A DNA stretch of 64,000 bases, taken from contig NZ_FQZF01000008.1 of assembly GCF_900141905.1 (NCBI RefSeq), forward strand, positions 124,001 through 188,000, written 5' to 3'. Shown one piece after another: positions 1-8,980 of the stretch. The translations under genes and the position numbers were made by a program. Within the stretch, counting starts at the first letter, position 1. The number at the start of each line of letters is the position of its first letter. The notes beneath the pieces were generated by a model that had not been told where the DNA came from, did no database searches, and saw nothing but the letters and a program-made list of their open reading frames with translations. Source of the stretch: Muricoccus roseus (lineage in GTDB: Bacteria; Pseudomonadota; Alphaproteobacteria; Acetobacterales; Acetobacteraceae).

Positions 1-1
1 C

Positions 2-1288
2 GTGTACCGCACGCCGCTGCTGGAGGTCTCCACGCGCTGCGTCTTCACCAACACGACGCCCGTGGGCGCGTATCGTGGCGCGGGGCGGCCCGAGGGCAAC
101 TACTACATGGAGCGGCTGGTGGACACGGCCGCGCGGGAGATGGGGATCGACCGCGTGGAGCTGCGCCGGCGCAACCACATCCGGCCGGACCAGATCCCCT
201 ATGATGCGCCGTCCGGCATGCATTACGACAGCGGCGACTTCCCCGCGATCCTGGAGGAGGCGCTGGCGGCGGCGGATTGGGACGGCTTCCCGGCCCGGCG
301 TGCCGAGGCCCGCAAGCAGGGCAAGCTGCGCGGCATCGGCATCGGCCACTACCTCGAGGTGACGGCGCCGCCCTCGAAGGAGATGGGCGGCATCCGCTTC
401 GACGAGGATGGCGGCGTGACCATCCTCACGGGCACGCTGGACTACGGGCAGGGCCATGCCTCGCCTTTCGCGCAGGTTCTGGTGGACCGGCTCGGCATTC
501 CCTTCGAGCGGATCCGCCTGCAGCAGGGCGACAGCGACCTGCTGATCGCGGGCGGCGGCACGGGCGGCTCGCGCTCCCTGATGGCGAGCGGCACCGCCCT
601 CTCCACGGCGAGCGCGATGGTGATCGAGAAGGGGCGCAGGATCGCGGGCCAGGCGCTGGAGGCGGCCGCGGAGGATATCGAATTCTCGGATGGCCGCTTC
701 GTCATCGCGGGCACGGATCGCGGCATCGGCATCCTGGAGCTGGCGGCGCAGGCGCGCGCCATGCCGGGCCTGCCCGAGGATCTCCGCTCCCTCGATGTCT
801 CCACCACCGACCAGTACGAGGATTCCGCTTTCCCCAATGGCTGCCACATCGCCGAGGTGGAGATCGACGAGGAGACGGCCGAGGCGCAGGTGGTCCGCTA
901 CGTCACGGTGAACGATTTCGGCGTGCTGGTGAACCCGATGCTGGTGGCCGGGCAGGCCCATGGCGGCATCGTGCAGGGCATTGGCCAGGCGCTGACGGAG
1001 CAGACGGCCTATAGCGAGGACGGGCAGCTCCTCAGCGGCTCCTACATGGATTACGGCCTGCCGCGCGCGGAGCACGCGCCCTTCCTCGGCTTCAACAGCC
1101 ACCCCGTGCCAGCCCGCACCAATGCGATCGGCGCCAAGGGCTGTGGCGAGGCGGGCTGCGCGGGCGCGCTGCCGGCGGTGATGAACGCGGTGGTGGATGC
1201 GCTGGCCGAGCGCGGCGTGCGGCATGTGGACATGCCCGCGACCCCGCAGCGGCTCTGGTCCATCCTGAACGAAGGGGTTTCGGCATGA
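2..1288 (+). CDS. Xanthine dehydrogenase/CoxL-family molybdopterin-binding large subunit, C-terminal part (5'-truncated by window edge)
   Basis: The frame is open to the left edge, so the true start and N-terminal part lie outside the window. The visible 428 residues end a molybdenum hydroxylase large subunit, a family that hydroxylates aldehydes, purines or other heterocycles with a Mo-pterin cofactor and partner FAD and 2Fe-2S subunits. Seen: AYRGAGRPE at visible residues 23-31, several glycine-rich cofactor loops, and GAKGCGEAGCAGA at 377-389 whose Glu383 matches the family's catalytic Glu. The AYRGAGRPE loop differs from the AYRCSFR loop of true CO dehydrogenases, so a CODH role is unlikely. 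Substrate unknown. The stop overlaps the next start (ATGA at 1285-1288), so the SDR gene is probably co-translated. Confidence 0.9.
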   Translation: MYRTPLLEVSTRCVFTNTTPVGAYRGAGRPEGNYYMERLVDTAAREMGIDRVELRRRNHIRPDQIPYDAPSGMHYDSGDFPAILEEALAAADWDGFPARRAEARKQGKLRGIGIGHYLEVTAPPSKEMGGIRFDEDGGVTILTGTLDYGQGHASPFAQVLVDRLGIPFERIRLQQGDSDLLIAGGGTGGSRSLMASGTALSTASAMVIEKGRRIAGQALEAAAEDIEFSDGRFVIAGTDRGIGILELAAQARAMPGLPEDLRSLDVSTTDQYEDSAFPNGCHIAEVEIDEETAEAQVVRYVTVNDFGVLVNPMLVAGQAHGGIVQGIGQALTEQTAYSEDGQLLSGSYMDYGLPRAEHAPFLGFNSHPVPARTNAIGAKGCGEAGCAGALPAVMNAVVDALAERGVRHVDMPATPQRLWSILNEGVSA

Positions 1289-2040
1289 TCGTCCTCGTCA
1301 CCGGCGCGACGGCGGGCTTCGGCGCGGCCATCGCGCGCCGCTTCGCGCAGGACGGCGCGCGCATCATCGCAGCCGGGCGCCGCGCGGAGCGGCTCGAGGC
1401 ACTGCGGGCCGAACTGGGCACCGACAAGGTGCTGCCTGTGGTGCTGGACGTGCGCGACCGCGAAGCCGTGGCCCGCGCGGTGGAGGGACTGCCGGCGGAA
1501 TGGGCCGGGGTGGATGTGCTGGTGAACAATGCCGGCCTCGCCCTCGGCCTCTCGCCCGCGCAGGAGGCGAGCCTCGATGACTGGGACGCGATGGTGGACA
1601 CCAATGTGAAGGGGTTGATCTACCTGACCCGCGCGGTGCTGCCAGGGATGATCGCGCGCGGGCGCGGCCATGTGGTGAATATCGGCTCCACCGCGGGCGA
1701 GTGGCCCTATCCCGGCGGCAATGTCTATGGCGCCACCAAGGCCTTCGTCCGCCATTTCAGCCTCAACCTGCGCGCCGACCTCTACGGCACGCCGGTGCGG
1801 GTGACCGATATCGAGCCCGGCCTGGTGGGCGGCACGGAGTTCAGCAAGGTGCGCTTCCACGGCGACGATGCGAAAGCCGCCTCGGTCTATGACGGCGCCG
1901 AGGCCCTGACGCCGGAGGACATTGCGGATGCCGTGCACTGGGTTGCCTCGCGGCCGGCCCGGGTGAACGTCAACACACTGCAGGTGATGCCGGTGGCGCA
2001 GAGCTTCGGGCCGCTGCGCGTCCATAAGCCCGGGCGCTGA
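1285..2040 (+). CDS. SDR family NADP-dependent oxidoreductase, YdfG-like
   Basis: A 251-residue classical short-chain dehydrogenase, usual length for the family. Seen: cofactor loop TGATAGFG (residues 6-13), NNAG (81-84), catalytic Ser135, and YGATK with Tyr148 and Lys152. The C-terminal DIEPGLVGGTEFS and VNVNTLQVMP segments resemble E. coli YdfG, an NADP-dependent 3-hydroxy acid dehydrogenase acting on L-allo-threonine, serine and 3-hydroxypropionate. It overlaps the preceding hydroxylase gene by 4 nt, so the two may serve one oxidative catabolic route. That pathway link is inference; the SDR fold and active site are directly visible. Confidence 0.88.
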   Translation: MIVLVTGATAGFGAAIARRFAQDGARIIAAGRRAERLEALRAELGTDKVLPVVLDVRDREAVARAVEGLPAEWAGVDVLVNNAGLALGLSPAQEASLDDWDAMVDTNVKGLIYLTRAVLPGMIARGRGHVVNIGSTAGEWPYPGGNVYGATKAFVRHFSLNLRADLYGTPVRVTDIEPGLVGGTEFSKVRFHGDDAKAASVYDGAEALTPEDIADAVHWVASRPARVNVNTLQVMPVAQSFGPLRVHKPGR

Positions 2041-2050
2041 TCCGCCCGGC

Positions 2051-2074
2051 GGGCCGGCCCTTCCGGGCCGGCCC
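2051..2074. terminator. GC hairpin between convergent genes
   Basis: A 10-bp perfect inverted repeat, GGGCCGGCCC at 2051-2060 and again at 2065-2074 with a TTCC loop, lies between the convergent SDR and chemoreceptor genes. It is followed by CCCCTT on the plus strand but has no real T-tract, so it may be a weak or bidirectional terminator. Confidence 0.45.
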
Positions 2075-2084
2075 CCTTGCCGCC

Positions 2085-3776
2085 TCAGGCGGCCCGCACC
2101 TCGGAGAGAAACTGGCCAACTTCGGCCGATAGCTTCTCCGAACTTTGGGACAGTTCCGCCGCCGCCGCCAGCACCTGGGCGGAGGCCGCGCCGGTCTCCC
2201 CCGCATTGCGGCGGACATCGCTGATGTTGCGCGTCACCTCCTCCGTCGCCTGGGCGGTGGATTGCACCGCGCGGGCAATCTCGCCGGTGGCTGCGCTCTG
2301 CTCCTCCACCGCGGCGGCGATGCTGACGGTGATGGCGCTCACATCCTCGATGATGGCGGTGATCGCCTGGATCGCCTGCACCGTCTCGGCCGTGGAGGAC
2401 TGGATGCCGCTGATCTGCGCGCTGATCTCCTCCGTCGCCTTGCTGGTTGCCTGGGCCAGGCTCTTCACCTCGCTGGCGACCACGGCGAAGCCCTTGCCGG
2501 CATCGCCGGCGCGGGCAGCCTCGATCGTCGCGTTCAGCGCCAGCAGATTGGTCTGGCCGGCGATGCTGGTGATGAGGTTCACCACCTCCCCGATCTTGGC
2601 GGCGGAGGAGGCCAGGCCACGCACCGTGGTGTCGGTGGTGCGGGCGTTCTGCACGGCGCGGTTCGTCACCTCGGTCGCCTGGGCGACCTGGCGGCTGATC
2701 TCGCCGATGGAGGCCGAGAGCTCCTCCGTCGCGGTGGCCACGGTCTGCACGCCGCTGCTGGTGGAGGTGGCGGCGTTGGAGACGGTGCCGGCCTGCGCAT
2801 CGGTCTGCCTGGCGAGCTGGGACATGGATTGCGCCGTCGCCTCCAGCTCCGTGGAGGCGGAGGCGAGATGGCCGGTCAGCGACTGGACGGTGCCCTCGAA
2901 GCCCCGGACCAGGTCGCCCAGCCGTTCGGCGCGCCGCGCCTTGGCCGCCTGCTCCTCAGCCTGGGCCTCCGCCAGCCGCCGTGCCTCGATGGCGTTGCTC
3001 TTGAACACGTCCAGCGCGCGGGCGAGCGCGCCGATCTCGTCGCCGCGCTCCTTGCCGATGACTTCCACCTCCAGGTCGCCGTCGGCCAGGCGCCCCATAG
3101 CGCCCGTCATGCCCTGCAGCGGGCGGCTGACCTGCGCGCGGACGATCCAGAGCAGCAGGAGCGCGACCAGGCCTAGCCCGCCGACGGCGGTGGCGATCAG
3201 CAGCGTCTGTGCACGGGCGGCATTCTCCTCGGCGGCCTCCGTCAGGGTTCGAATATCCCGCTGATTGACCTCGACGACGAAGTCCATCCCCTCCATGACC
3301 TTGAGACGGGCCTGGCGCGCATCCGTGATGGAGACCCTGATCGCCTCCTCCCTCTGGCCAGCCTGGGCCAGGGACATCACCCGCGCGACAGCGGCGTCAT
3401 AGGCCGCCAGTTCGCGCTGCGCCTCCTCGATCCTCGGCCGGCGGCCCGGCGTGGCGATGCTGACGACCTGCTCCATCCGCTTGCTGCTCTCCGACATGCT
3501 CTCGCGGAACAGCTGCATCCGGCGCTGGATCCCCTCCGGCGTGGTTTCAAGAAGGGCATTCTTCTCCTCCGTGGCCGCGCGGTTCACGAAGGCGCTGACG
3601 GCTAGGGCGTTCGTAAGGCGTGGCGTGCGGATCCGCGTGAAGTCCTTGTTCAACGCCGTCAGGTCGCTCATGGCGTTCAGCGCGTAGACGATGATCCCCG
3701 CCGAGATCGCGATCATCAACAGGCCCGCGATGGCGACCTTCGTGCCGATGCCCTGTCCTTCGATCCACCGTTTCAT
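2085..3776 (-). CDS. Methyl-accepting chemotaxis protein
   Basis: A 563-residue transmembrane chemoreceptor. Order: short cytoplasmic N-terminus, TM1 about residues 13-33, a periplasmic four-helix-bundle-like sensor region of about 150 residues, TM2 about 188-212, HAMP about 212-265, then a long signalling coiled coil. The highly conserved hairpin tip is present ([20 protein letters not shown]). It would bind CheA/CheW and report on an unknown ligand. The C-terminus (FLSEVRAA) lacks an NWETF-type CheR tether pentapeptide. No che genes are nearby, so it is an orphan receptor. It reads from ATG at 3776 and converges on the SDR gene. Confidence 0.93.
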   Translation of the reverse strand: MKRWIEGQGIGTKVAIAGLLMIAISAGIIVYALNAMSDLTALNKDFTRIRTPRLTNALAVSAFVNRAATEEKNALLETTPEGIQRRMQLFRESMSESSKRMEQVVSIATPGRRPRIEEAQRELAAYDAAVARVMSLAQAGQREEAIRVSITDARQARLKVMEGMDFVVEVNQRDIRTLTEAAEENAARAQTLLIATAVGGLGLVALLLLWIVRAQVSRPLQGMTGAMGRLADGDLEVEVIGKERGDEIGALARALDVFKSNAIEARRLAEAQAEEQAAKARRAERLGDLVRGFEGTVQSLTGHLASASTELEATAQSMSQLARQTDAQAGTVSNAATSTSSGVQTVATATEELSASIGEISRQVAQATEVTNRAVQNARTTDTTVRGLASSAAKIGEVVNLITSIAGQTNLLALNATIEAARAGDAGKGFAVVASEVKSLAQATSKATEEISAQISGIQSSTAETVQAIQAITAIIEDVSAITVSIAAAVEEQSAATGEIARAVQSTAQATEEVTRNISDVRRNAGETGAASAQVLAAAAELSQSSEKLSAEVGQFLSEVRAA

Positions 3777-3912
3777 GACTCGCTCCTGAGTGCCACCCGC
3801 TCCGTCACGCGCGGCGTGGCGAGGCGTCGGTCATCAAGACTGCGACATGCCGGTTAAAAGAGCGTTCGGCAGAGGCCCCCACTGGAAAGTTGTGACGGAA
3901 GGCGCGCCCGTC

Positions 3913-5145
3913 CTACCGCAGCAACACCGGCAGGATCGCATCCAGCCGAAGCCGGCCCTCCATGGTCGCCTGCAGCCGCCCGTCCGGCAGCCAGCGCAGA
4001 TAGCCCTCCTCCATCAGCGCATCGAGCATCGCGCGATCGACCACCGCGTCGAAGTCCAGCCCGCTGCGCCGGGCGATGCGGGCGGGGTCGATGCCTTCGG
4101 AGAGGCGCAAGCCCATCAGCATCGCCTCGCGCCCGCGCTCCACGGGGGTGAGTGCCTCCTCCTCCACCCGGGCATGGCCGTCGCGCTCCACGCGTTCCAG
4201 CCAGATCTCGGGTGCGCGGTGGCGGCGCGCCGCCAGCACCCCTTCCCCCCCCGGGCCATCCACCGTCAGGCGTTGATGCGCCCCGGCGCCGATCCCGAGA
4301 TAATCGGCATAGCGCCAGTAGGCGAGGTTGTGGCGGCTCTCCGCGCCGGGCTTGGCGTAGTTGCTCACCTCGTAGGGCAGCAGGCCGAAGCGCGCCGCCT
4401 CCTCGGCCGTCGCGGCATAGAGGGCGGCGGCCTCCTCGCCCTCGGGCAGGCGGAAGGCGCCGCGGGCGTGCTCGGTCGCGAAGCGCGTGCCGGGCTCGAC
4501 CGTCAGCTGGTAGAGGGAGAGGTGGTCCGCGGCGAGCGACAGGGCGCGGCGCAGCTCCTCCCGCCAGGCGGCCTCGGACTGGCCGGGGCGGGCATAGATC
4601 AGGTCGAAGGACAGGCGGGGGAAGGTGGCGCGGGCATGCTCCAGCGCCGCCACCGCCTCGCCCGCCGAATGGTTCCGGCCGAGGAAGCCCAGCGAAGCGG
4701 CATCCAGCGCCTGCACGCCGAGGGAGAGGCGGTTCACCCCCGCCGCGCGGAATGCCCGCAGCTTCCCCGCCTCCACGCTGGTTGGGTTGGCCTCCAGGGT
4801 GATCTCCAGCTCCGGCTCGGCGTCGAACAGGGCCCGGGCGCGGGCGATGAGGGCGGCCACGGCCTCGGGCGGCATGAGGGAGGGGGTGCCGCCGCCGAAG
4901 AAGATGGAGGCCAGCCGCCGCCGGCCCGCCCCCCCAGCCATGGCGCGGGCCGCCTCATGCTCCAGCTCGGCCAGCAGGGCACGGCCATGGCGCGCGGCGT
5001 CCACCCCCGGGCGGACATGGGAGTTGAAGTCGCAATAGGGGCACTTGGCGGCGCAGAAGGGCCAGTGGATGTAGAGGGCCAGCGGCTCCGCCGCCCGCGC
5101 GCCCGCCGGGCGGGCGGGCGGGGCCAGGTTCAGGGTCTCGGTCAC
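3913..5145 (-). CDS. hemW: Radical SAM heme chaperone HemW
   Basis: About 410 residues. Cys31, Cys35 and Cys38 form the CxxxCxxC radical-SAM cluster motif in HWPFCAAKCPYCDFNSH; FFGGGTPSL, a SAM-binding region, and HNLAYWRYADYLGIGAGAH follow. This pattern marks HemW (formerly called HemN-like), which binds heme and delivers it to respiratory enzymes and is not itself a coproporphyrinogen dehydrogenase. The longer open frame upstream has no family similarity. The first plausible start is GTG at 5145 with no obvious Shine-Dalgarno. That start lies only 9 bp from the divergent YbaK-like start, so the two promoters must lie inside the neighbouring coding regions or the starts are misassigned. Confidence 0.9.
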   Translation of the reverse strand: MTETLNLAPPARPAGARAAEPLALYIHWPFCAAKCPYCDFNSHVRPGVDAARHGRALLAELEHEAARAMAGGAGRRRLASIFFGGGTPSLMPPEAVAALIARARALFDAEPELEITLEANPTSVEAGKLRAFRAAGVNRLSLGVQALDAASLGFLGRNHSAGEAVAALEHARATFPRLSFDLIYARPGQSEAAWREELRRALSLAADHLSLYQLTVEPGTRFATEHARGAFRLPEGEEAAALYAATAEEAARFGLLPYEVSNYAKPGAESRHNLAYWRYADYLGIGAGAHQRLTVDGPGGEGVLAARRHRAPEIWLERVERDGHARVEEEALTPVERGREAMLMGLRLSEGIDPARIARRSGLDFDAVVDRAMLDALMEEGYLRWLPDGRLQATMEGRLRLDAILPVLLR

Positions 5146-5154
5146 GCGGGGGAT

Positions 5155-5673
5155 ATGGTCATGGCAGGGGGCGAAGGAAAAGCCGAAGCGGAAGGCGGCT
5201 CGGTGGCCCGCGTGCGCGCGGCCCTGCGCGCAGCCGGGCATCCGGACGAGGTGCTCGAATTCCCGGAGGGCACGCGCAGCGCGGCCGATGCGGCCGCGGC
5301 GGTGGGCTGCTCCGTGGCGCAGATCGCCAAATCCGTGATCTTCAAGGGCACCGGGCCCGACGGGGCGGAGAGGCCGGTCCTGGTGGTGGCCAGCGGCGCC
5401 CACCCCGTGGACCCGGCCAGGCTGGCCGCGCTCACCGGCCTTTCCATCGGCCGGGCGGAGGGCGCCTGGGTGCGGCAGGTGACCGGCTTCGCCATCGGCG
5501 GCGTCGCGCCCCTGGCCCATGCCACCCCGCCCGTGGTGCTGGTGGATGAGGCGCTCTTCGCGCATGAGACCGTCTGGGCCGCCGCCGGCAGCCCCCGCCA
5601 TGTCTTCGCCTCCACCCCCGCGGCGCTGCTGCGGATGAGCGGCGGGACGCGGGCCGTGGTGGCGCCCGGCTGA
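5155..5673 (+). CDS. YbaK/EbsC-family aminoacyl-tRNA deacylase
   Basis: A 172-residue single-domain protein of the YbaK/ProX editing family, which hydrolyses mischarged aminoacyl-tRNAs such as Cys-tRNA(Pro) in trans. Seen: the conserved Lys segment VAQIAKSVIFKG, a VLVVASGAHPVD strand, and the glycine-rich GFAIGGVAPLAH near the active site. Start ATG 5155 is preceded by GGGGG; ATG 5161 is a possible alternative. The exact substrate cannot be told from sequence; YbaK, ProXp-ala and EbsC-type activities share this fold. It is divergent from hemW with almost no intergenic space. Confidence 0.85.
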   Translation: MVMAGGEGKAEAEGGSVARVRAALRAAGHPDEVLEFPEGTRSAADAAAAVGCSVAQIAKSVIFKGTGPDGAERPVLVVASGAHPVDPARLAALTGLSIGRAEGAWVRQVTGFAIGGVAPLAHATPPVVLVDEALFAHETVWAAAGSPRHVFASTPAALLRMSGGTRAVVAPG

Positions 5674-5855
5674 GGCTTCACGAGCCCGCGCCGGGGCGAC
5701 GGAGGGTGTAGCCAAGCGGATACAACAGGCGCAGGAAGACCGGCGCCCGAGAACGGCCCTCCCGGAGTCACGCGTCCCTGTCCGCCTCGTCCAACCCACC
5801 CGATCCGCAAGCGGATGGCCTCCCCCTCCCCCGCCGCCACTGGGCCACCGCGGCG

Positions 5856-7169
5856 GTGGCCATGGGCATCATGATGGCGGTGATCGACAGCACCATCGGC
5901 AGCGCGGCGCTGCCCACCATCGCGCGGGCACTGAACACCACCCCGGCCAACTCCATCTGGGCCACCAACGCCTATCAGCTCGCCGTCACCGTCTCCCTGC
6001 TGCCGCTGGCCGCGCTGGGCGAGATCATCGGCTACCGGCGCGTCTATCTCTCCGGCCTCGTGCTCTTCACCATCGCCTCCCTCGGCTGCGCCATGGCGAC
6101 GAGCTTCGACGGGCTCGTACTGGGCCGCGCCATCCAGGGCTTCGGCGCCGCGGGGCTGATGAGCGTGAACTCGGCCGTGATCCGCTTCATCCAGCCGCGC
6201 AACCGCCTGGCGCGCGGGCTGGGGCTGAATGCCATGGTCGTCTCCTCGGCCGCGGCGGCTGGGCCGACCGTGGCGGGGCTGATCCTCGGCGTCGCGGACT
6301 GGCCCTGGATCTTCGCGGTGAACGTACCGATCGGCGTGGCGGCCTTTGCCATGGGCTGGAAGAGCCTGCCCGAGAGCCCGCGGGGCCGGCACCGCTTCGA
6401 CGTGGTGAGCGCCCTGCTCTCGGCCACCACCTTCGGGATGCTCATCCTCGGCCTCGACTCGCTCGCCCATGGGGGCGCGGCCTGGACGGCGCTGCCGCAG
6501 ATCGCGGCGGGGCTGGCGGCGGGGGCCTGGCTGGTGCGCCGGCAGGCCGGGGTGGCGCGGCCGCTGCTGCCGGTGGACCTGCTGCGGATCCCCATCTTCG
6601 CCCTCTCCGTCTGCACCTCGCTCTGCTCCTTCATGGCGCAGAGCCTCGCCTTCTCCTCCCTGCCCTTCCTGCTGCAGAGCGGCTACGGCTTCTCGGTCTT
6701 CCAGGCCGGGCTGCTCACCACGCCCTGGTTCCTCGCCACCGCGACGGCGGCGCCCCTTTCGGGCCGGCTGATGGAGCGCATCCCCGCCGCCGTGCTGGGG
6801 GGCGTGGGGCTGGTGATGATGTCGGCGGGGCTGGGGCTGCTCGCCATCCTGCCGCCCACCCCGGATGTGCTGGACATCGCCTGGCGCATGGCCCTGGGCG
6901 GCTTCGGCTTCGGCCTGTTCCAGACGCCGAACAACCGCACCATGGTCGGCGCCGCCCCGCCGGACCGTGCCGGCGGGGCGAGCGGCATGCTCAGCACGGC
7001 GCGCCTGCTGGGGCAGACCACGGGCGCGGCGCTCGTCGGGCTCGTGCTGGGCTGGATGCCGGGCATGCCCATCATGGCGCCGAAGCTCGCCCTGACGGTC
7101 GGCTTCGGCATGGCCGCGCTCGGTGCGGTCGTCAGCCTGCTGCGGCTGCGGGCCCGGGGCGCGGGTTAG
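5856..7169 (+). CDS. MFS transporter, DHA2 (EmrB/QacA) drug-exporter family
   Basis: At least 437 residues with about 13-14 membrane segments. Seen: MAVIDSTIGSAALPTIA in TM1 (DHA2 motif D1 region), GYRRVYLSG after TM2 (motif A region) and an exporter-type AAAAGPTVAGLILG in TM5 (motif C region). It is predicted to extrude drugs or metabolites by proton antiport in the inner membrane. The GTG at 5856 is the first ordinary start, but the frame is open upstream to 5712 and the residues just before it, RRHWATAA, look like the natural beginning of TM1. CTG at 5778, ten bases after a GGAG, would give a normal 463-residue protein; the start is therefore uncertain. Confidence 0.88.
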   Translation: MAMGIMMAVIDSTIGSAALPTIARALNTTPANSIWATNAYQLAVTVSLLPLAALGEIIGYRRVYLSGLVLFTIASLGCAMATSFDGLVLGRAIQGFGAAGLMSVNSAVIRFIQPRNRLARGLGLNAMVVSSAAAAGPTVAGLILGVADWPWIFAVNVPIGVAAFAMGWKSLPESPRGRHRFDVVSALLSATTFGMLILGLDSLAHGGAAWTALPQIAAGLAAGAWLVRRQAGVARPLLPVDLLRIPIFALSVCTSLCSFMAQSLAFSSLPFLLQSGYGFSVFQAGLLTTPWFLATATAAPLSGRLMERIPAAVLGGVGLVMMSAGLGLLAILPPTPDVLDIAWRMALGGFGFGLFQTPNNRTMVGAAPPDRAGGASGMLSTARLLGQTTGAALVGLVLGWMPGMPIMAPKLALTVGFGMAALGAVVSLLRLRARGAG

Positions 7170-7181
7170 CCGAGGAGGCGC

Positions 7182-7880
7182 TCAGCGCCCCTCCCGCCCC
7201 TGCAGCCCGAAATAGCCATGGGTCGCCCGGGCCTCGGCGAGTTCCGTCCCGGAGCGGACGGCATCCTGGATCAGCGTCTCCTTCGCGCCGATCTCGCGCA
7301 CGATCTCCAGCGTGCGCATCGCGGCCTCGCGCGGGACGACGACGACGCCCGCATCATCGGCGCAGATCAGGTCGCCCGCTTCCACCCGGATGCCGCCCAG
7401 GGCGATCGGCACATTCGCCGCCTCCAGCTGCCAGCGGTCCTTGCCGGTGCGCATGAAATGCGCGCGCGACCAGATGGGGTAGCCCACTGCGCGGCTCTCG
7501 CCAATGTCGCGGTTGGCGCCATCGATCACCGTGCCGGACAACCCCGCGCGATGCGCCGCCTCGGTGAGGATGGCGCCCCAGGCCGTGCAGTCCGTGCGCC
7601 CGCGCATATCGAGGGCGAGCACATCCCCCGGCCCGGCGAGGTGAAGGAAATCCCCCATCGTGCCGCGACGGGTGCCGACCGGGAGATAGGCGAGGGTGAT
7701 GGCCTGGCCGGCCATGCGGTGCCCGGCCAGCATCGGGCGCAGCCCCTCCACCGCGCCCTCGATCCCCTGGCGGTCCAGGGCATCGGATATGGCGGAGGTG
7801 GGAAGGCTGCGAAAGGCGGCCACGAGTTCGGGCGCCAGTCGGGGAAAGCTGTCCATCTTCTCAGTCGGCCTTGATGTCAT
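7182..7880 (-). CDS. RraA/HMG-aldolase-like family protein
   Basis: 232 residues of the RraA / 4-hydroxy-4-methyl-2-oxoglutarate aldolase fold. Seen: SAISDALDRQG near the N-terminus, and WGAILTEAAHRAGLSG followed by VIDGANRDIGE, where Arg and Asp of the RD pair bind pyruvate and metal in the aldolases. Some members inhibit RNase E and others are class II pyruvate aldolases; the catabolic context (Bug receptor immediately upstream, acetamidase beyond) favours an enzyme. ATG 7880 overlaps the receptor's 3' end by 20 nt; ATG 7856, giving MDSFPRL, starts 4 nt after the receptor stop and is equally plausible. It converges on the MFS gene with a 12-bp gap. Confidence 0.85.
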   Translation of the reverse strand: MTSRPTEKMDSFPRLAPELVAAFRSLPTSAISDALDRQGIEGAVEGLRPMLAGHRMAGQAITLAYLPVGTRRGTMGDFLHLAGPGDVLALDMRGRTDCTAWGAILTEAAHRAGLSGTVIDGANRDIGESRAVGYPIWSRAHFMRTGKDRWQLEAANVPIALGGIRVEAGDLICADDAGVVVVPREAAMRTLEIVREIGAKETLIQDAVRSGTELAEARATHGYFGLQGREGR

Positions 7881-8844
7881 GTTCGCGGATCACGCGGGAC
7901 CAGAGATCGGCCTCGCGCTCGACGAGCTGGGTGAGGGCGGCGGCATCGCCGAGGATCAGCCGCGCCTGCTGCGTCTCGGTCATGGTCGCGCGGGCACGGT
8001 CGGTGGAATAGGCGGCGCGCAGCGCGGCGGCGAAGCGCGAGACGATGGGCGCGGGCACGCCGGCGGGGCCGAAATAGCCCCACCACGCGCTGGCGACCAC
8101 GTCGGGATAGCCATCCTCCGCCGCCGTGGGCAGGGATGGCAGGGCAGGGATGCGCTCGGCCCCGGTCTGGGTGATGGCGCGCAGCCGGCCATCGGCGATG
8201 GCGGGGGCCATGAGGGCGGCGCTGCCGATCATGAGGTCCACGCGCCCGCCGAGAATGTCGGTCATCGCCGGGCCGCCGCCACGATAGGCCACATGCACCA
8301 TCCGCACCCCGGCGCGGGCGGCCAGCAGCACCATCACCAGATGGCCGAGCGTGCCGCTGCCGGTGGACGCGAAGGTGACCGTATCGGGCCGGGCCCGTGC
8401 CGCCGCGATCACCTCGGCCAGGTTGCGGAAGGGTGAGTCGGGCCGCGCCACCAGCACATAGGGCGCGCTGCCGACGAGAAAGGCCGGGGTGAAATCCGTG
8501 CGCGCCTCGAAGCTGAGGTTCGGGACCAGCGCGTTCATCATCGGGTGCCAGTCGAAGGTGATGAGCCAGGTGTTGCCGTCCGGCGCCGCCTTGGCCACGG
8601 CGCCCGTGCCGATGCTGCCCGCCCCGCCCCCGCGGTTCTCCACCAGTATGGGAACCCCCAGCTCGGCGGAGAGCGCGGGCGCGCCGAGCCGCGCCACCGC
8701 GTCGATGGAGCCCCCCGGCGGCACGGGCACGACCACGCGGATCGGCCCGGAGGGCCAGGATTGGGCGGCCGCGCCGCGTGGCAGGGCAGGCGCGGCCAGC
8801 AGGGACAGCGCGGCGCGCCGGCCGAAGCCGTGTCGCTCAGCCAT
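7861..8844 (-). CDS. Bug-family (tripartite tricarboxylate transporter) periplasmic substrate-binding protein
   Basis: 327 residues: an RR-containing, Tat-like signal peptide (GRRAALSLLAAPALPRGAAAQ), then the Bug receptor opening WPSGPIRVVVPVPPGGSIDAVAR and the VENRGGGAGSIGTGAVAKAAPDG segment. These receptors capture carboxylates or amides for TctAB permeases. Start ATG 8844 is preceded by GGAA at suitable spacing; two further ATGs lie in frame 18 and 21 bases upstream. No TctA or TctB gene is in the window, so it is an orphan receptor that must work with a distant permease or as a sensor. It is co-directional and overlapping with the RraA-like gene. Confidence 0.92.
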   Translation of the reverse strand: MAERHGFGRRAALSLLAAPALPRGAAAQSWPSGPIRVVVPVPPGGSIDAVARLGAPALSAELGVPILVENRGGGAGSIGTGAVAKAAPDGNTWLITFDWHPMMNALVPNLSFEARTDFTPAFLVGSAPYVLVARPDSPFRNLAEVIAAARARPDTVTFASTGSGTLGHLVMVLLAARAGVRMVHVAYRGGGPAMTDILGGRVDLMIGSAALMAPAIADGRLRAITQTGAERIPALPSLPTAAEDGYPDVVASAWWGYFGPAGVPAPIVSRFAAALRAAYSTDRARATMTETQQARLILGDAAALTQLVEREADLWSRVIREHDIKAD

Positions 8845-8980
8845 GGGACGTTTCCTCATCATTGGTTGACGGCAGGAGACGCCAGGAAAGGCATATTGCC
8901 AAGGTGTCATGATCGGCGCGCGGCGTCTCGCCAGCGCGGCCCGGCCGCGCCACATTGCGCGCTGCCCCGGAGACCGCTTC

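Noticed and set aside
3790-5154. Upstream 455-codon extension of the YbaK-like gene
   Set aside because: It is antisense to hemW and lacks any family motif.
5700-5765. tRNA-like segment (GGGTGTAGCCAAGCGGATA)
   Set aside because: The start resembles a tRNA D-arm and GGAGGG could pair with CCCTCC at 5757-5762, but there is no TTCRA T-loop, anticodon arm or CCA.
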